A stretch of 64,000 nt of DNA from Dermatemys mawii (lineage: Eukaryota > Chordata > Testudines > Dermatemydidae), in NCBI GenBank assembly GCA_007922305.1, contig ML677334.1, positions 60,428,858-60,492,857 of the forward strand, read 5' to 3'. The position numbers were made by a program, and so were the translations under genes. The notes under the pieces were generated by a model. That model ran no database searches, was not told where the DNA came from, and saw only the letters and a program-made list of their open reading frames with translations. Numbering within the stretch: position 1 is the stretch's first letter; each line of letters starts with the position of its first letter. Of this stretch, positions 11,901 to 26,900 are shown piece by piece.

Positions 11901-14900
11901 GTAAATTGGTATGTAGTCCATTACTAGTATCAGACTCCTTAAATAATAATATATTTTAATCTGTTTTCTCCTGACTTGTGTAGGCTTCTTTATTTTAAAC
12001 AACAGTTAAGATACACACAGAGAGGGAAAGAGTACCGCATGACTACCTCTGAAACATGCTACTCAATATTCAAAGAGGGATCCAATGAGAATACTATTCT
12101 TGATTAAATTAAACACCTAAAATACAGATTAATTAGGTGGCAGCAAAATCCTAGGCAATATGAAAGTGGAAAGGAATGCACAAATCTTTCCCCTTCTTAT
12201 TTCCATTCTTTTAAGGTTTTGGGTAGATGAAGCATATCCTGCCATAATCTTAATGGACACTAAATGTAGTTTTCATTTAATAACCTGCTAGGTTTTTTTA
12301 TATAGTTTTAGAGTTTTATATAGTTTACATAGTCCTTAAAGCATAGTTTTCCAGTGTCAGGGAGAAAAGCTGTCCTTGCCTGGGAATCAGACAGAAATTA
12401 TACTGCTGAAGCTGCTCCTAACTATGCTGACTCTTCTGAAGAGTGTGGGAGGCTGTGATATGCCTCAAAATCTTTGTCTATACTGCATTTTATCCTCATT
12501 TAAAAAGTTACAGAAAGTACACCAAGAGCAACTCTCCATATTTTAGCAAGTGGTGACAAACTGTCATCTGGAAGGAACTTCCATTAAGTAGTCTGTATCA
12601 CCACTCACTTCCCCAAACACTCAATAGATTCTCATGGACTTCTGGAAATTGGATACAGTCAGGCCCAAGTGCAGGAGCAGGGTGTGCGCCTGCATCACAT
12701 CAGCAAGTCTGTGTGTTGTGCTTCCCGCTTTTCTCTCATCAGTATGAAGGCTGCATCTCAATCTACAAATATGTCAAATGTGAGACAAGACATCTGCAAG
12801 TGAATTAGACATCATCTGGGTTCATACTGGGGGACAGAAACAATGACCTCTCAGCCAAAAAAACGAGTCTTTATAGCTTGTGCTAAAAAATCAGGCTCTC
12901 AAGCTGAGAGGTGCCACACACTCACATCCTCTGCAAACTGGGCACAAAAGGGGACACTAAACACACACTGACAGGTATATTACGCAAACAAGTGGGTGAC
13001 AAATGATTGAAATGTGAAACTATTTTGGAAATTCACACCAGAATTTTCCAGATTATCACAGTTTTTAAGAACAAAACCTGTTCTAAAGAGGTCTTTTCAC
13101 TGTGGGAATCTCATGCAACGATAACAACATCTCCCCACAAGGTGCGTAACAGGGTATGAATCCCTTGACCTCCTGACATTAGCTGTTCATATGTTTTCTC
13201 CTTGACATGCTAGTAGTCTCTCACTATGTCTCACTCATCCCTTCAGGTACTTGGGTTGGAGCTACTAGGAACCACCTGATCTGGCTACCAAGAACTTGAC
13301 ACCAAGAGGAGCCAGCAAAATAATTCTCTCTCTCTGTGCAGGGTCCTAGGACTCAACATTCAGGCAAACTTACCTTATAACAATTACAAGTTTTCAAGCT
13401 ATGATCTGTATTCTCTGAATCCTAACCTATGTCACTGGATTGTCATGATGCCAGTTTCCTATCTGACAGCTGACTAAAATTTTATATTATCTTAAAGACA
13501 TTTTCCAAAGTTATTTTAGATGACTGACTTATTAGTATCTAATATTCTTTATGATACTCTGAAGATTTCCTTTTTATATCAATATTAGTTTCTCTAATCC
13601 ACAATCTCAATTCTGCTCCCATTACACTGGTCTACATTTTTTTTAGAAGTCGTCTGCTTCAGAGATAAAATGTGATATTTATTATGTATTTTGATGTGCT
13701 GAATTCATATATGACAATTAAAACAACTGATTGGCTACTGTTCCTAAGATATTTAAGTTTTTGCATTTTATGTCTATGTATATTGTGTAGATAGAGTTTT
13801 AATCATAAATTGTAAACCTAGGTCTTTTCATGTGTTTATGGTTGCTTTACATGATAATATTTCACCTGTCCTGTTTATGTAACACTTTGAAAATCAGCAA
13901 AAGGGTTATATAAATAAAATGTATTATGAAACAAAAGGCAAAAAACTATTATGTACATAGTTTAGTCCTATTCAGTGTCTACTTGGCGCTTCTTGGCTTG
14001 TTTCTTGTATTCATTAAATGGAGCATCTCTTGTCACTGTCCAGCAATAGTCTGCAAGCACTGATGGGCTCCATTTGCCCTGATAGTGTTTCTCCATTGTT
14101 GCAATGTCCTGGTGAAATCGCTCGCCATGCTCGTCGCCCACTGCTCCGCAGTTCGGTGGAAAAAAATCTAGATGAGAGTGCAAAAAATGTATCTTTAGTG
14201 ACATGTTGCAACCAAGGCTTTTGTATGCCTTGAGGAGGCTTTCCACCAACAACCTGTAGTTGTCTGCCTTGTTGTTTCCGAAAAAAGGAATTGCCACCGA
14301 CTGGAAGGCTTTCCATGCCGCCTTTTCCTTGCCACGCAGTGCATGGTCAAATGCATCATCTCGAAGAAGTTCACGAATCTGAGGACCAACAAAGACACCT
14401 TCCTTTATCTTAGCTTCACTTAACCTTGGAAATTTTCCATGCAGGTACTTGAAAGCTGCTTGTGTTTTGTCAATGGCCTTGACAAAGTTCTTCATCACAC
14501 CCAGCTTGATGTGTAAGGGTGGTAACAAAATCTTCCTTGATTCAACAAGTGGTGGATGCTGAATACTTCTCCTCCCAGGCTCCAATGACTGTCGGAGTGG
14601 CCAATCTTTCTTGATGTAGTGGGAATCTCTTGCACGACTATCCCATTCGCAGAGAAAACAGCAGTACTCTATGTATCCAGTCTGCAGACCAAGCAAGAGA
14701 GCAACAACCTTCAAATAGCCACAAAGCTGCCACTGATGTTGGTCATAGCTCATGCACCTCAAAAGTTGTTTCATGTTGTCATAGGTTTCCTTCATACGGA
14801 CTGCATGACCAACTGGAATTGATAGCAAAACATTGCCATTATGCAGCAAAACACCTTTAACACTCGTCTTCGATGACTCAATGAAGAGTCTCCACTCATC

Positions 14901-17900
14901 TGGATCGTGAATGATGTTGAGGGCTGCCATCACACCATCAATGTTGCAGGCTACAAGATCACCTTCCATGAAGAAGAATGGGACAAGATCCTTTTGACAG
15001 TCACGGAACATGGAAACCCTATCACCACCTGCCAGGAGATTCCACTGCTGTAGTCTGGAGCCTTACTCTTGGGTAGTTCCAAATCCCTGACAAGGTCATT
15101 CAGTTCAGCTTGTGTTATGAGGTGTGGTTCAGAGGAGGAGAATGGGAAAAAATGTGGGTCCTGTGACATTGATGGTTCAGGACCAGAAGTTTCATCCTCT
15201 TCCTCGTCTGACTCAAGTGAGAATGATTCCGGTGCATCAGGAACCGGCAGTCCTTCTCCGTGGGGTATTGAGCGTATAGCTGATAGAATGTTTGGATAAT
15301 GTACAGTCCACTTTTTCTTCTTTGACACACCTTTCCCAACTGGAGGCACCATGCAGAAGTAACAACTGCTGGTATGATCTGTTGGCTCTCTCCAAATCAT
15401 TGGCACTGCAAAAGGCATAGATTTCCTTTTCCTGTTCAACCACTGGCGAAGATTTGTTGCACAAGTGTTGCAGCATATGTGTGCGGCCCACCTCTTGTCC
15501 TGATCTCCAATTTTGCAGCCAAAATAAAGGTGATAGGCTTTCTTAACCATAGTGGTTATACTGCGCTTTTGTGATGCAAAAGTCACTTCACCACAAACAT
15601 AGCAGAAGTTATCTGCACTGTTCACACAAGTACGAGGCATCTCTGCTCACTTTGGCTAAACAGAAATGTGTCCCTTTGCAAAATCAAACACTGACAAATA
15701 AGAGAGCATGACACTGTAGGATTTCTAGAGCTGATCTAGGGCAATATGTTCAGCAGAGTGATGTAAGCTTCATTATGATTGCATCATCCATGACTTCTAG
15801 GAATAACATGATGCAATTCATATCATGTATGACCCAATACCAGCTTCAGATTGCATCATTCATTGTTTTGCCTAAAAAGCAAGTACTGTCCAAATCCAGT
15901 CATAGATTTATTCATAGATTCAGTAAAAGATGTATTTTAGTCATTTCTGGTTTAAACTGAGATCCCTTCCCTTTATAACTCACTTATCCTCCGCCATTCC
16001 CATATCAAGAGTCGTATATACTGACCCAATAGCATATCTTGAAAACTAGAGCCAATCAACAATTTTAAGCATCATTTTTGTTCTCAGTGACCCAGAATTA
16101 GTAAGGTTTGACTACATTTATTTCAGAAGCATTTTGGCTGTAGAGCAGTGTTATCAATGAGTTTTGCCAGTAGAAAAAAAAGAAGGATCAGTTTTTTTCT
16201 CTCTTTCACTGTACAGTTCTTACCCATAGATTGAGCAAAACGATGGTCATCTGTCAGAACGGTTACAAAGTCTGGGAAATTCACCTGCCCATCACCTGCC
16301 AGATAAAGCTCAGTTCAGCCATGGAGAAAAAAAAAAAGACATGATAGACTATATAAAGTAATAAAACCATCAATTAGAAAATATCTATATTAATATGGAT
16401 TTATTTTAGTTTTCTTTCATGCTTACACTGGATTTTGGCATCTCTAATTTGAATAAAAAACAATTTATTTAACCAGGTGCCTAGTTACAGAGACAAAACC
16501 AATCTGATATTCCATAAATAGAGAAAATAAAATCAGCAGACACTCCAGAAAAAATGAAAAGACAAAGCATGGGGACAGGAAAAATGAAAACCAAATAGAT
16601 ATAGAACAGCTTCTACTCAGTCTGGAATTCAGTTTTAGTATCACATATGCAAACATGGGGTCTGATTCCCACAAGTGCTCAGCACCTCTCCAGATCAGGC
16701 CTATTATCATTAATTATTTGAATGACTGTAGAGCCTAATTATGGACCAGACCCCATTGTGCCTTGTACAATCACAGAACAAAAAGAGAGTCCCTGCCCTC
16801 CAAGGGATTTACAATCTACAATCTGTATTCTCACATGCACAAACCCATGCCATCCCAAGTATCTCACACTGACACATCCATACACGCACATGCTCTGCCA
16901 CATTGTCCACAATACTACCCATGTATACACATGCTCCACCAATAAATACGTATTGCTATTCTGAAAACATACGATCAATATCAGCACGATTCAGTGCCTC
17001 AAGGATTTCTTGATGGGTTACATTAATGCCCACACTGTGCAAAATCAGCTTCAGGCCACGCATCTTAACATTATCCTCTGTGCTGCTGAAAATCTTGAAG
17101 ACATCTTTGAATGCTGCAAAAGTATATAAAGCACAGCAAGTTAATCAGATTTTTCATGTGTGTCCACTGCAATGAAACAAGTTTATGTAATGTACTTCCC
17201 AAAATAAATGGCTAACTTTAACATTGTCTCTACCTACTCTCTTCAGCCTATCTAGCACCAGCCAGCTTTTTGTCTCTTTCCAAAAATCTACTTAGAGTGC
17301 AATGGCCTTCTCCACTATAGTCTGTGTCATCTAGGCCTGCCCTCTTGAATCTATCTGCGTAATTTATTCTCCTCACTTTAACTAAAACCTCTTTCCTTTC
17401 TTGACTATATTTCAATTCCTTTCTTATTCTATTATTATTTATTTTAAAATATTTTAAAAAAGCCTTCTATTTTGATTTGTAAAGCAATGTGTGATACACT
17501 TGCTCATTTTCATTCCATTAGTACTAGTAACAGCCCCTTTAAATCACCAATGCAAAACAATTTTTAAAACTACTAATTTACAAGACTGAAGACTGAGTTG
17601 AAGAAGTGAGGCAAGGAGGTTCCACATTACCTGCTATTTGCTTTTGAGTCAAGAGTTCCTCACGCTCTGCTGGAATATCCAGAAGCCTGAAGAGACCAGA
17701 TAGATTTCTGTTCCTGCTGCAAGGACACACATTTAACAACATGATTTCTCCTTGCTGTCTTCCTGTCCATGGACAGACTTAGCCCTACCCAGCTTATTAG
17801 ATCTAATAAGATCACAGTCCAAGGTGACAATATTAATTCAGTACGTTAATTAGAATACTAATTTGATATCATTATTTTTAATTCTGTCTCTTTGGCAGAG

Positions 17901-20900
17901 AGCTTTCAAGACTTCCATAGTGGTGCTACAGCCATGAAAGAGACATGAAGCCTTGATGGGGGAACCACATATGCTAGCATTAGTCACAATGTATTTGTGT
18001 GGCTGCCCACCTATACGTAAGCAGAGTCTGAATGAGCTCTCATCTGACATTTAGCTGTGAGCTGTGGAAAAAGACATCAGCAGCTGATCTCGTTTGCTTG
18101 GACTCTTGTGACTGGTGTTGGATCCCCAGTCTACTTGTTATTGGCACAGGAATAATAAAGGATTTTATCCTTGTTGCGTGAACCAAGGGCAGTACTTTGG
18201 GACAGTGTCTTTATTACAAGAGACTGCGCAGTGTGCTCCCCCACTAACAGCTGAAATCATAGGTGTCGACCCCGTGGATGCTCCGGGGCTGGAGCACCCC
18301 AGGAAAAAGCTCCCCGCCCTGCCGCAGCTCACCTCGCCTCTGCCTCCTCCCCTGAGCGCTTTGCATCCCCGCTTCTCCTCCCAGGGCTTGCCACCACAAA
18401 ACAAGCTGTGGGAAGATGCGGGAAGGAGTGGGAACCCAGCATGGTCAGGGGAGGAGGTGGGGAAGAGGCGGGACCAGAGCAGGAATTTGGGGGAAGGAGT
18501 CCAATAGGGGCAAGAAGGAAGAGGAGTTGGGGCGGGGACTTTGGGGAGGGGTTTGGAATGGGGGCAGGGTGGGGGTAGAGTCAGGGTGGGGTCGAGCACC
18601 CACTGGCGCCAGGAGAAGTTGGTTCCTACATAGCTGGATAAATGGTAAAAGTATGTCACAACTATACTACACCAGAAACATCAAAACTGGCCAGAGATGT
18701 ATTAAACTCAAAATATCTGATTAAAAAAAAATACAGAGGAAGCTCATCTGCCAAAACACAAAATCTATATAGCAGATCAGGCTTTTTCCACTCACTTCTT
18801 TGTTGGAACATTCAACCCAGTATCTGTCGAGAATGAAATTTTCTCTGCATCTCTAATGTCCAGATCTGAGATGTGAACCTCAGTTTCAATATCCAATAGG
18901 GATGGAAGTGTCTGTTCCTCTAGTATTTCAAGATTTGAGGATTGCACTAGTGTCTCAGTTTTTAAGAATGTCAGAGGCTCTTCCACTGAAGTTTCAAGAT
19001 GTGAAGATTGCTCCTGAATCTCAAAATGTAACAGAGACAAAAATTCTAGTTGTTCTTCTTTCACCAGTTCTTTCTTCTCTTCTTCTTCCTCTTCTTCCCC
19101 CCAAAGTATGTCAGGATTTGAGCTTTGTACATGGGCTTCGGTTTTTAATGAGGAGAGAGAATTTTTTTCCACTGCTAGTATTTCAAGATTTGGGGTTTGC
19201 ATCTGGTCTTTAGTATGTACTGGAATTTTAGGATCCTCCTCCTCCTGAAGAGACAGCAGAGCAACAGACACTTGAATCTCCACTTCTTCCTTGACCTGTT
19301 TGTTGGCTTTTTCATAGTGCTGTCATAAAGAACAAAAACTCACTATAATTATAGCCATCTAGTCTCCAAAATTAAAATTATACTCTCAGCCAAGAAAACT
19401 GCTGTCTCAACACTGCACCCAGTATAAACCTTCATCATGAGCCAAGTAACACTCTTCATAGGCAGACTGCTTACTCAGCTGCTGCTACTGTACTCGCAAG
19501 GGTAAGGTCAAGAATATCCCAGAGGCAAAGATGTGGTTATGACCTGACACAAGTTGATGCAAAACATCTGCTCACTAATCTTAATATGAATGAACCACTT
19601 ATGACACAGAATGAACCACTTATGACCCTCCTTACGAAAAGATGCAGAACAATGACAGAAACAGGACTAGATGCAACTAGGATACTTTGTGCATACTTTC
19701 CACTTACATACATTTACTACAGCACATGAGCTGTTCAACTGCACTCCTGCAACACAATCTAAAAGGACATTTGGAAAAATAGTAGTCCTATTGGAGGTCT
19801 GAGAGTCATAGCCGAAGTATGATAATATATAGAACTTCTACAGCTATATATATTTAGTTTTAAAATATAAAATTAGACTGTGATGTTTATGTGACTTGTG
19901 TGCATGGTTCTTTTACACCAACCAAGATAGGGTCCCTGCCCTGAGATGTTTTACAATAGCCATCACAAATACATCATCAATACTATATGATAAATTAAGT
20001 ACATTAAGTCAACTAAAGAGACGGTCACCTAAAAAAATTAACATTTGTCTGAATTGTATTTCAAGTTAACACCAAAGATGAATATATCTAAAGAGGTTAG
20101 AAAAAAATATTTTCTTTATTTTTCAGTTTGTTCACTTTGTGAACTTGACAGCTGTCTGAGGTCAGCAGGTTTCCCTTGTTTGTTCCTTTTCAGAGGAGAG
20201 AGAGACATTTCTAAGTACAGAAATGTGTGACTAAAATCATAGGAAGATTCAATGGCAGGTGTAGTACAGGGAACCAAGCTTTAACTCATTTTGCTGTATT
20301 GACTTGATTTCTGTTAATAATTAAATATTACAGATAATCATCATCATACAACACAACATAGCAGTGTCTTCCAGTTTTAACAAACAATACCAAACCATTA
20401 ACAGTTTTGATAATACAGACCTCATTTCAATTAGTAAAGTGTTTCTCCTCCAAGGCCTTCCACAACCCTGCTCTTTATCACTGAACCAAATCCTTTAATT
20501 CTACTAGAGAAACCTATCTCACTGCTTCCTTATTTCCCACATATCATCACGTTATACTCTCCCTCCTCTCAATTCCTTCCCCAAAAATCAGCAGCCCCCT
20601 TCAGCACCTCCTCCTCCCACTGCGGGCCCCAACGATCAGCACCTTCCCATCCTTCCGCCCACCAGTCAGCTGTTTCATTGCACAAAGGAGGCTGGGGGGG
20701 GGAGGGGAGGAGCGAGGACGTGGCACACTTGAGGGAGGGGTGGAATGGGGTGAGAAGAGACAGAGTGGGGGTGGGTGGAATGAGACTTTGGGGGAGGGAG
20801 TGGAGTTGGGGCGGGGCTTGGGGCAGATCCAGGGGTTGAGCACCCTCCAGCACATTGTAAAGTCAGTGCCCGTGAATCCAACAGATATTTGTGAAGAGGG

Positions 20901-23900
20901 AAGGTGACAACTCTCCAGAGCTTCTAGGCAGAAGGCGTGTGCCAGAGACTTCAGGAAGCATTAGCTTGCTGGATGAGAATCCACAGCTAGGAGGACTGCA
21001 AAGAAGAGGAACCCCTGATAAAGGACTGGGAAGACTTTTGAGCCAAGAGAGAAGACTACATGGTTGCTGAAGCCCAATATAAACTAAAAGGATTGACTCA
21101 GCCAAGGAAAGAGGGCTGGAAGGTTTTGTGATCATTTTATAGTATTAAATCACATCAAGAAGGGGGGCCATATTATGAAAACACAAATTGTGTTATCCTT
21201 GTACACAGATTTGAAGGAGTTCTTTAAAATGTCCCGTCATATTTCAAAAGCATCTGTTTTTCCTAGCATTATATATTTAAAACAAAAAAGAACAAATCGA
21301 GAGATCTGAATTAACAGATGCTCAGCGGCCTCCATTTCATAATTTCCCCTTCTCAGGCTCTCACAGAGGACCAGTATTGGGTTCACAATGGTGATGGGCC
21401 CAGACTGGAAAGGGGCCCATTATGGACCCATCTAAACCATCCACATGACCGGACCTGGCCCCTCATGCAAGGCAGTCCAGTGTCCAGGCCTTGCTCTGTG
21501 AGTGGCTCCCAGCCAGCAAATTAAGTAGATTTGTGACTGACAGTTGATAAGAACCTGAGAAAGAAACTTAACTAGGGAAATGCATTCAACTAGTGTAATG
21601 ACAAAGCCATTAGTTTTTTTTTCTCCTCTTGATAATCGCCCATCCAAATTAAACAGCCTCTTAGAATCAGTATGGTAATTTATAACTTTTTTTGCATATA
21701 AATGCATCTTAGTTCTGTGCATTCCATTCTATACATCTGATGAAGTGGGCTATAGCCCACAAAAGCTTATGCTGAAATAAACTGGTTAGTCTCTAAGGTA
21801 CCAAAAGTATTCCTCATTTTATTTACGGATACAGACTAACACGGCTGCTAATTTAAACTCCATATCAGGAATCCCTTCCAGGGATATCCCTAGGACTGCT
21901 GTGGGCAAGAAGAGTCCTTGGAAATGCAGCTCCAGTGCCATTCTGCATGTTTCTGGACGGGCCCTGTGGCCAAGTCTGCTGCATCAGAGTGTGGGAGAAA
22001 CCCAACAGAAAGATTAAGGAGCAACTCTAAAGGACTCCTCAAAGAGATTTTCTCTCCATGAGCTCCCTCCTGCACTTTTTACCACAGGAAAGAATGATCC
22101 AGTCCTCAGTCTATGGGAATTTTTCCTGAGTAAGGAACTAATAAAAACCTCAGGATCTGGCTATGTGAAGTGATCTGAAAAGCATCTTTGGATTATTTTT
22201 TTCAAAGAACTTTAGGAACTAAGCACCCAAATCCACCTGAAATTCAATTGAAGTTTGGCACTTAACTCCCTTAGGCTTCTTTGAAAATCCCAGTCTTTTT
22301 CTACATTGGCTATCAACACTAGCACAGGACTGGACATAACATCCAAAAACGGCACTTCAGACTTTGTATGTTGTTACCATAGTCACATTCATTGGGTAGG
22401 TTAAAGGCACAAGGCTACTTACTCACAGTGTACTCAATCCATGATTATGGCACAATGATACAAACCATGGCATAGCTTAATTGATTTAAAAATACATATA
22501 TAGCTAAAGGTAGCACCCACTGCAGGAGGTCCTGCTGGCCATGTGATTTCCTGGTTTGATTCTTCATCTTCCATTTTAAATTCACCAGCCCACTCTGGAT
22601 GAACTTTGTTTGAACAACATCTGCAACATAAGATACAAGAAAGAGATTGACAGTGGCAGTTGTTAAACTTTTACCAATGCACAAGTGTGGCTGGTGCCTT
22701 AATAGCAATTGGAAAACATTATGTTTAGGGTGCTGGGAGTTGAGATATCCAAGTACATCGTCTTAAAGAAGTGCTCTATGGAGCGATGCATGTGGCTTGA
22801 TGGAAAAATACTGCATCATAAGTATTAACAAGAAAAGAGTAAAATGGAGTAATATGGTTCCTTAGCACCTTCACTTGATGTTGCTGTGAAATAGCAATTA
22901 AGTCTTCAATATAAAGATCTCCATCCACACAGTGAGATTTTGCAAACTCCAAAAGACAATCATTTCTGAATTTCCTTCTTTAGTAGCCCAGTTCAACTAT
23001 GCACTGCACAGTTCTGATAATATGAAAGGTGGTGGTTAAAATAAATTAGACATTTGAATAATCTATTTGCCCTGCCTAAAGTAATATAACAGGAGTAGCC
23101 AAACTTACTGACCCTCCGAGACGCATATGACAATCTTCAGAAGTTCAAGAGCCATTGCGTGCCTGCCAGGGCTCAGGGCTTCAACCCCCTGGCGAGCATA
23201 CCTGCCAGGACTCGGGGCTTTAGTCTTTTTGGAGGAGGATCTCAGGTTTCAGCCCTGCTCCTGCTGAAGCCCTGAGCCCTAGCAGGCATCGCCCCCACCA
23301 TAGTTGAAGCTCTGAGACCCTCTTTCCTGCTGGATGTGTGTGGGGGGGTCCCATGGGGTCAGATGCCCCCCCCAGATTTTTGCCAGGATTTGCTGACCCA
23401 CCTTGGTCACATCGTGTCGCTAGGCCCCCTCCTTGCACGGCAGCTGCTGGAGTTGGCAACCTGGGATCTGCGGCTGTGGGGAGAGGCAGCCGCAAACTGC
23501 ACGGAGCTGCAAGGAGAACTGCTGATAAGAGGGGAGGTGTGCCTTGGAGAGGACATGACTCAAGCTGTTGGGGGGTGAATCTTTAAACTGTAACCCCCTA
23601 CTCTCATCACACACCACTCATCTCTGACAAAAAGCCCCTGGCCTCACTACCGGGCCACAGGGCAGAAATCTCAAGCTTTCTCCACCTAATCTGGTAGGCA
23701 GAGAATGGGGCGGGGGGGGGGGGGGGGCGGGGGGGTTCCACAAGATACACTTTAACTGTAAAATACAAACAAAAAAAAACACACCACACATACAGCTCAC
23801 AAGCTGTGGTTTGGCCACCCCAGTAATATAACATTTAGCACTTTTATAAAGCTTTTAATCTTCAAAACACTTTACAAACTGACAAATTACACATAGGCAC

Positions 23901-26900
23901 CGAATTTCTGATTTCCCAGGGAAGGGGAGCTCAAGCCCTGCTCTGTCCCAGGCCCTGCGCCCAGTCCACTCCTTCCCCCCAAAGTCCCACCCCTTCCTGC
24001 ACCTGTTCCACCCCTTCCCACAAGGGCACCCTATCGACAACTGGTGCCTCCTCATATGGGTGGGGACGCTATCTAAATGGGAGATCATATGTCCTCCCCT
24101 GCCAACACTGTCATGCCCAGCTCAGGGCCAACGGGCTCTTCCTGCCACACATTACTGGGGGCGGGGGAGGAGGAGGACACTCTGTCCTCCCATTGCGCCT
24201 GACCTTCCCTCCTCCCCGCAGCACATTCCTCTGCTCTCCCTGGAGGGAGGGAGCCCAGGCAGGGAGCGGGAAGGAGCCGCTTTTAATGACAGCTCCTCCT
24301 GGTTCCTGCTCTGCATCCCAGCAGCTGCCTTAAAGAGCCTGGCTGTGGAGGCTGCTTCCACTCCCCACCTGGGCTTGACTGCTGTGGACCCAGACTGAAT
24401 GACCCGAAAACGTGCCAGGGAGGAGGAAGCGGGGCTCCAGCTTACTTGCCTGTGGTTCCCAGACACTGAGCCTAGACAGAGAGAGGAAGCTGCCTCCCCA
24501 GTCAGGCTCTCTCAGGCAGCCGCCAGCCTGCCATACTGCAGAGCAGCATCCCAGCAGCCGGAAGGGGCCTGTTCCTACTTCTTCCACTCCCCAGCATCTA
24601 GGGAAGCCCCCTCTGACATCACTCAGCCCTGCCTCACTTCTTTCCATCCCCAGCGCCTCCTGCACACTGCTGAACAGCTGACCATGGTGGACAGGAGGCT
24701 CTGGGAGGGAGGGGGAAGGAACTGAACAGCAGAAGGTCAGAGGGAGGGAAGGAGGGCCCACCAATAGATGCTAAGCAGCCACTATTTTTTTTCCAGTGCC
24801 CATGAAATTACATAAAAACATTCACTACCAAACAGAAGAAAAAGTTGTACAGTATTCATTTTTGGCAGTCTTAGGGATTTTCAGAGTGCACTGAATTGAT
24901 GGAATTAGGCTTGCAGACCCCCATAAATCCACAGTACACCTTTCCAAAGTCATCATCTTCACTTTCAAAATTCTCCATAACTCCACACCAGCCTATATCT
25001 CCTCTTATATCCATTCCTACTTTTCTTCTCTCTCTGCCTAAATATGCTTTTTTCTACCTGTTCCCTACACTGGAAATTCATTCCAGTTATGAGTAGGGCT
25101 CTGGGTATGTCACGGAGGTCTTGGAAGTCACGAATTTTGTGACTTTCCACCATCTCTATGACTTCTGCTCAGGTGGCCCCAGGGGCCATCACATCCACCA
25201 CTGTTGGAACAGCTCTGCTGCCACCCACTCAAGCAGTCCCCTGCAGTCAGCCACGCTGACTGCTGCTTGGGCAGCCCTGGGGAAGCTGGCCTGGGAACCT
25301 GAGCAGCAGCCAGTGCAGCTGACCCTGGGGACTGCTGGTGCTGCTGGCCCCGGACACCCCCCTCTCCAGCAGCAGCCCCCTGAGAAGGACATTTATAGTA
25401 TAAGTCTTGGACAGGTAACGGTCTGTGAATTTTTGTTTATTGTTCATAACATGTCCATGACTTTTACTAAAAATACCCATGACTAAACTGTAGCCTTTAT
25501 AATGACCATATGACATCATGTGCTTATATTTTGTATTGAACTGTATTTTATTACCTTATTGCTTTAGACTACAAAATTTCCATCTTCATGACTGGATCCT
25601 GTCTGTCTGCCACCCACATAATGTCTTACATACAGAAGTGGCAAATTCTTTAGAAGCAAAAATATGGCTTACTTTAGAATAGATTCATTGTCCGGTGGAG
25701 GGCCAACACAGCAGAAGAATAATCTCCATCTCCCTGTAAATTGAATAGAACAAGATTAAGTAACAGTCAAAAGGTCTACAAGATGACAACGAGAGCATAA
25801 TGTTTCGGCTTTGTTCTTGTGTGTGACTTCGGCAATAGATAGCTTTTGAAGACACCAAGGGACCCACAATACTATTGCCAACTAAAGCATGGCTTCTTTA
25901 AGGCAAGGGATAGAGGGTGCCTTTGGTTTTAGAGCTGAAGGACCAGGGCTCTGATCCTAGTTTTCTAGGAGGTATGCTGGTGATTTATATCATAATGGTA
26001 TCTGTTGTCTACAGAGTCCATTTACATTACAAATGGTTTTTACCTTTAACTTTACTCATCTCAGGTACTCCAGGAGAATATAAATTAAACATGGAAAAGA
26101 TACAGAAAAAGGTAGAGAGTCAAGACCTGGGTTTAGCTGAGCTCTAAAAATATAATCGCACACTGGGATTTGCCAACCTTTTGCATATTCAGATTGTCAA
26201 GCAATTCCCCTGACTCCTCATTTATTTCCGGATCACCTCTAAACTGTTCCCCTTAAAGTATTCCATGGACTTGCTTTGCCACTCCCAGACCTCATCACAT
26301 GCCTTCTCTACACTCCAATTCAGATGCTGAGTGGAAGTGAGATAATGAGGAAGAGGAGGGAGCGAATGGGAAAGGAAAGGTGTAGCAGAGTGAGGGGTGT
26401 GGCTGGGAGGCAGGGTGTGGAAGCAGGGGGAAGAGTTCAGGAAGGTGATGGGGTGTAATTGAAGAGAGGGAAGGACAAGGGAGGTGAGGGGTCAGGAGGA
26501 AGGGGTGATTGAGGACAAAGTGAGAGGGGCTAAGAGGTCACTAAGAACAAGGAGTTTGGGGATTTCGGAGGAAGACAAGGTGCAGGTGACAGTGTGTCTT
26601 TCAGGGTGTGTCACTGAAAACGGGGCGTGGGGACAGGAGAGAATGCGGGGACAAGGGTCTGTGACTGGAGACAAGGTGTGGGGGGCAGGGGGCGAGAGCA
26701 CCGGGTGATCTAGGACAACGTGTGGGGACAGAAGAAAGCAGAAACTGAGGAAATGGGGAGGGGGGCGGGGTGATTGAGGCGCACACGGTGAGGACAGGAG
26801 AGGGAGGTGGGGGAATAGCGGCCGCTGAGGCGCACAGGGCGTCAGCGATTACTTGAGCAGTCCCGGGTGGGAGGGTCTGTGTGGGGGCAGCAGGTGTGAG

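Noticed and set aside
22445..22708. 87-residue minus-strand frame as a separate gene
   Set aside because: The correct frame is exon 3 of the EF-hand gene (22521-22620), one base out of this frame, with splice sites that keep the phase.
24399..24764. Frames of 108 to 144 residues on both strands
   Set aside because: GC-rich repeat-like sequence, no conserved motif, no splice context.
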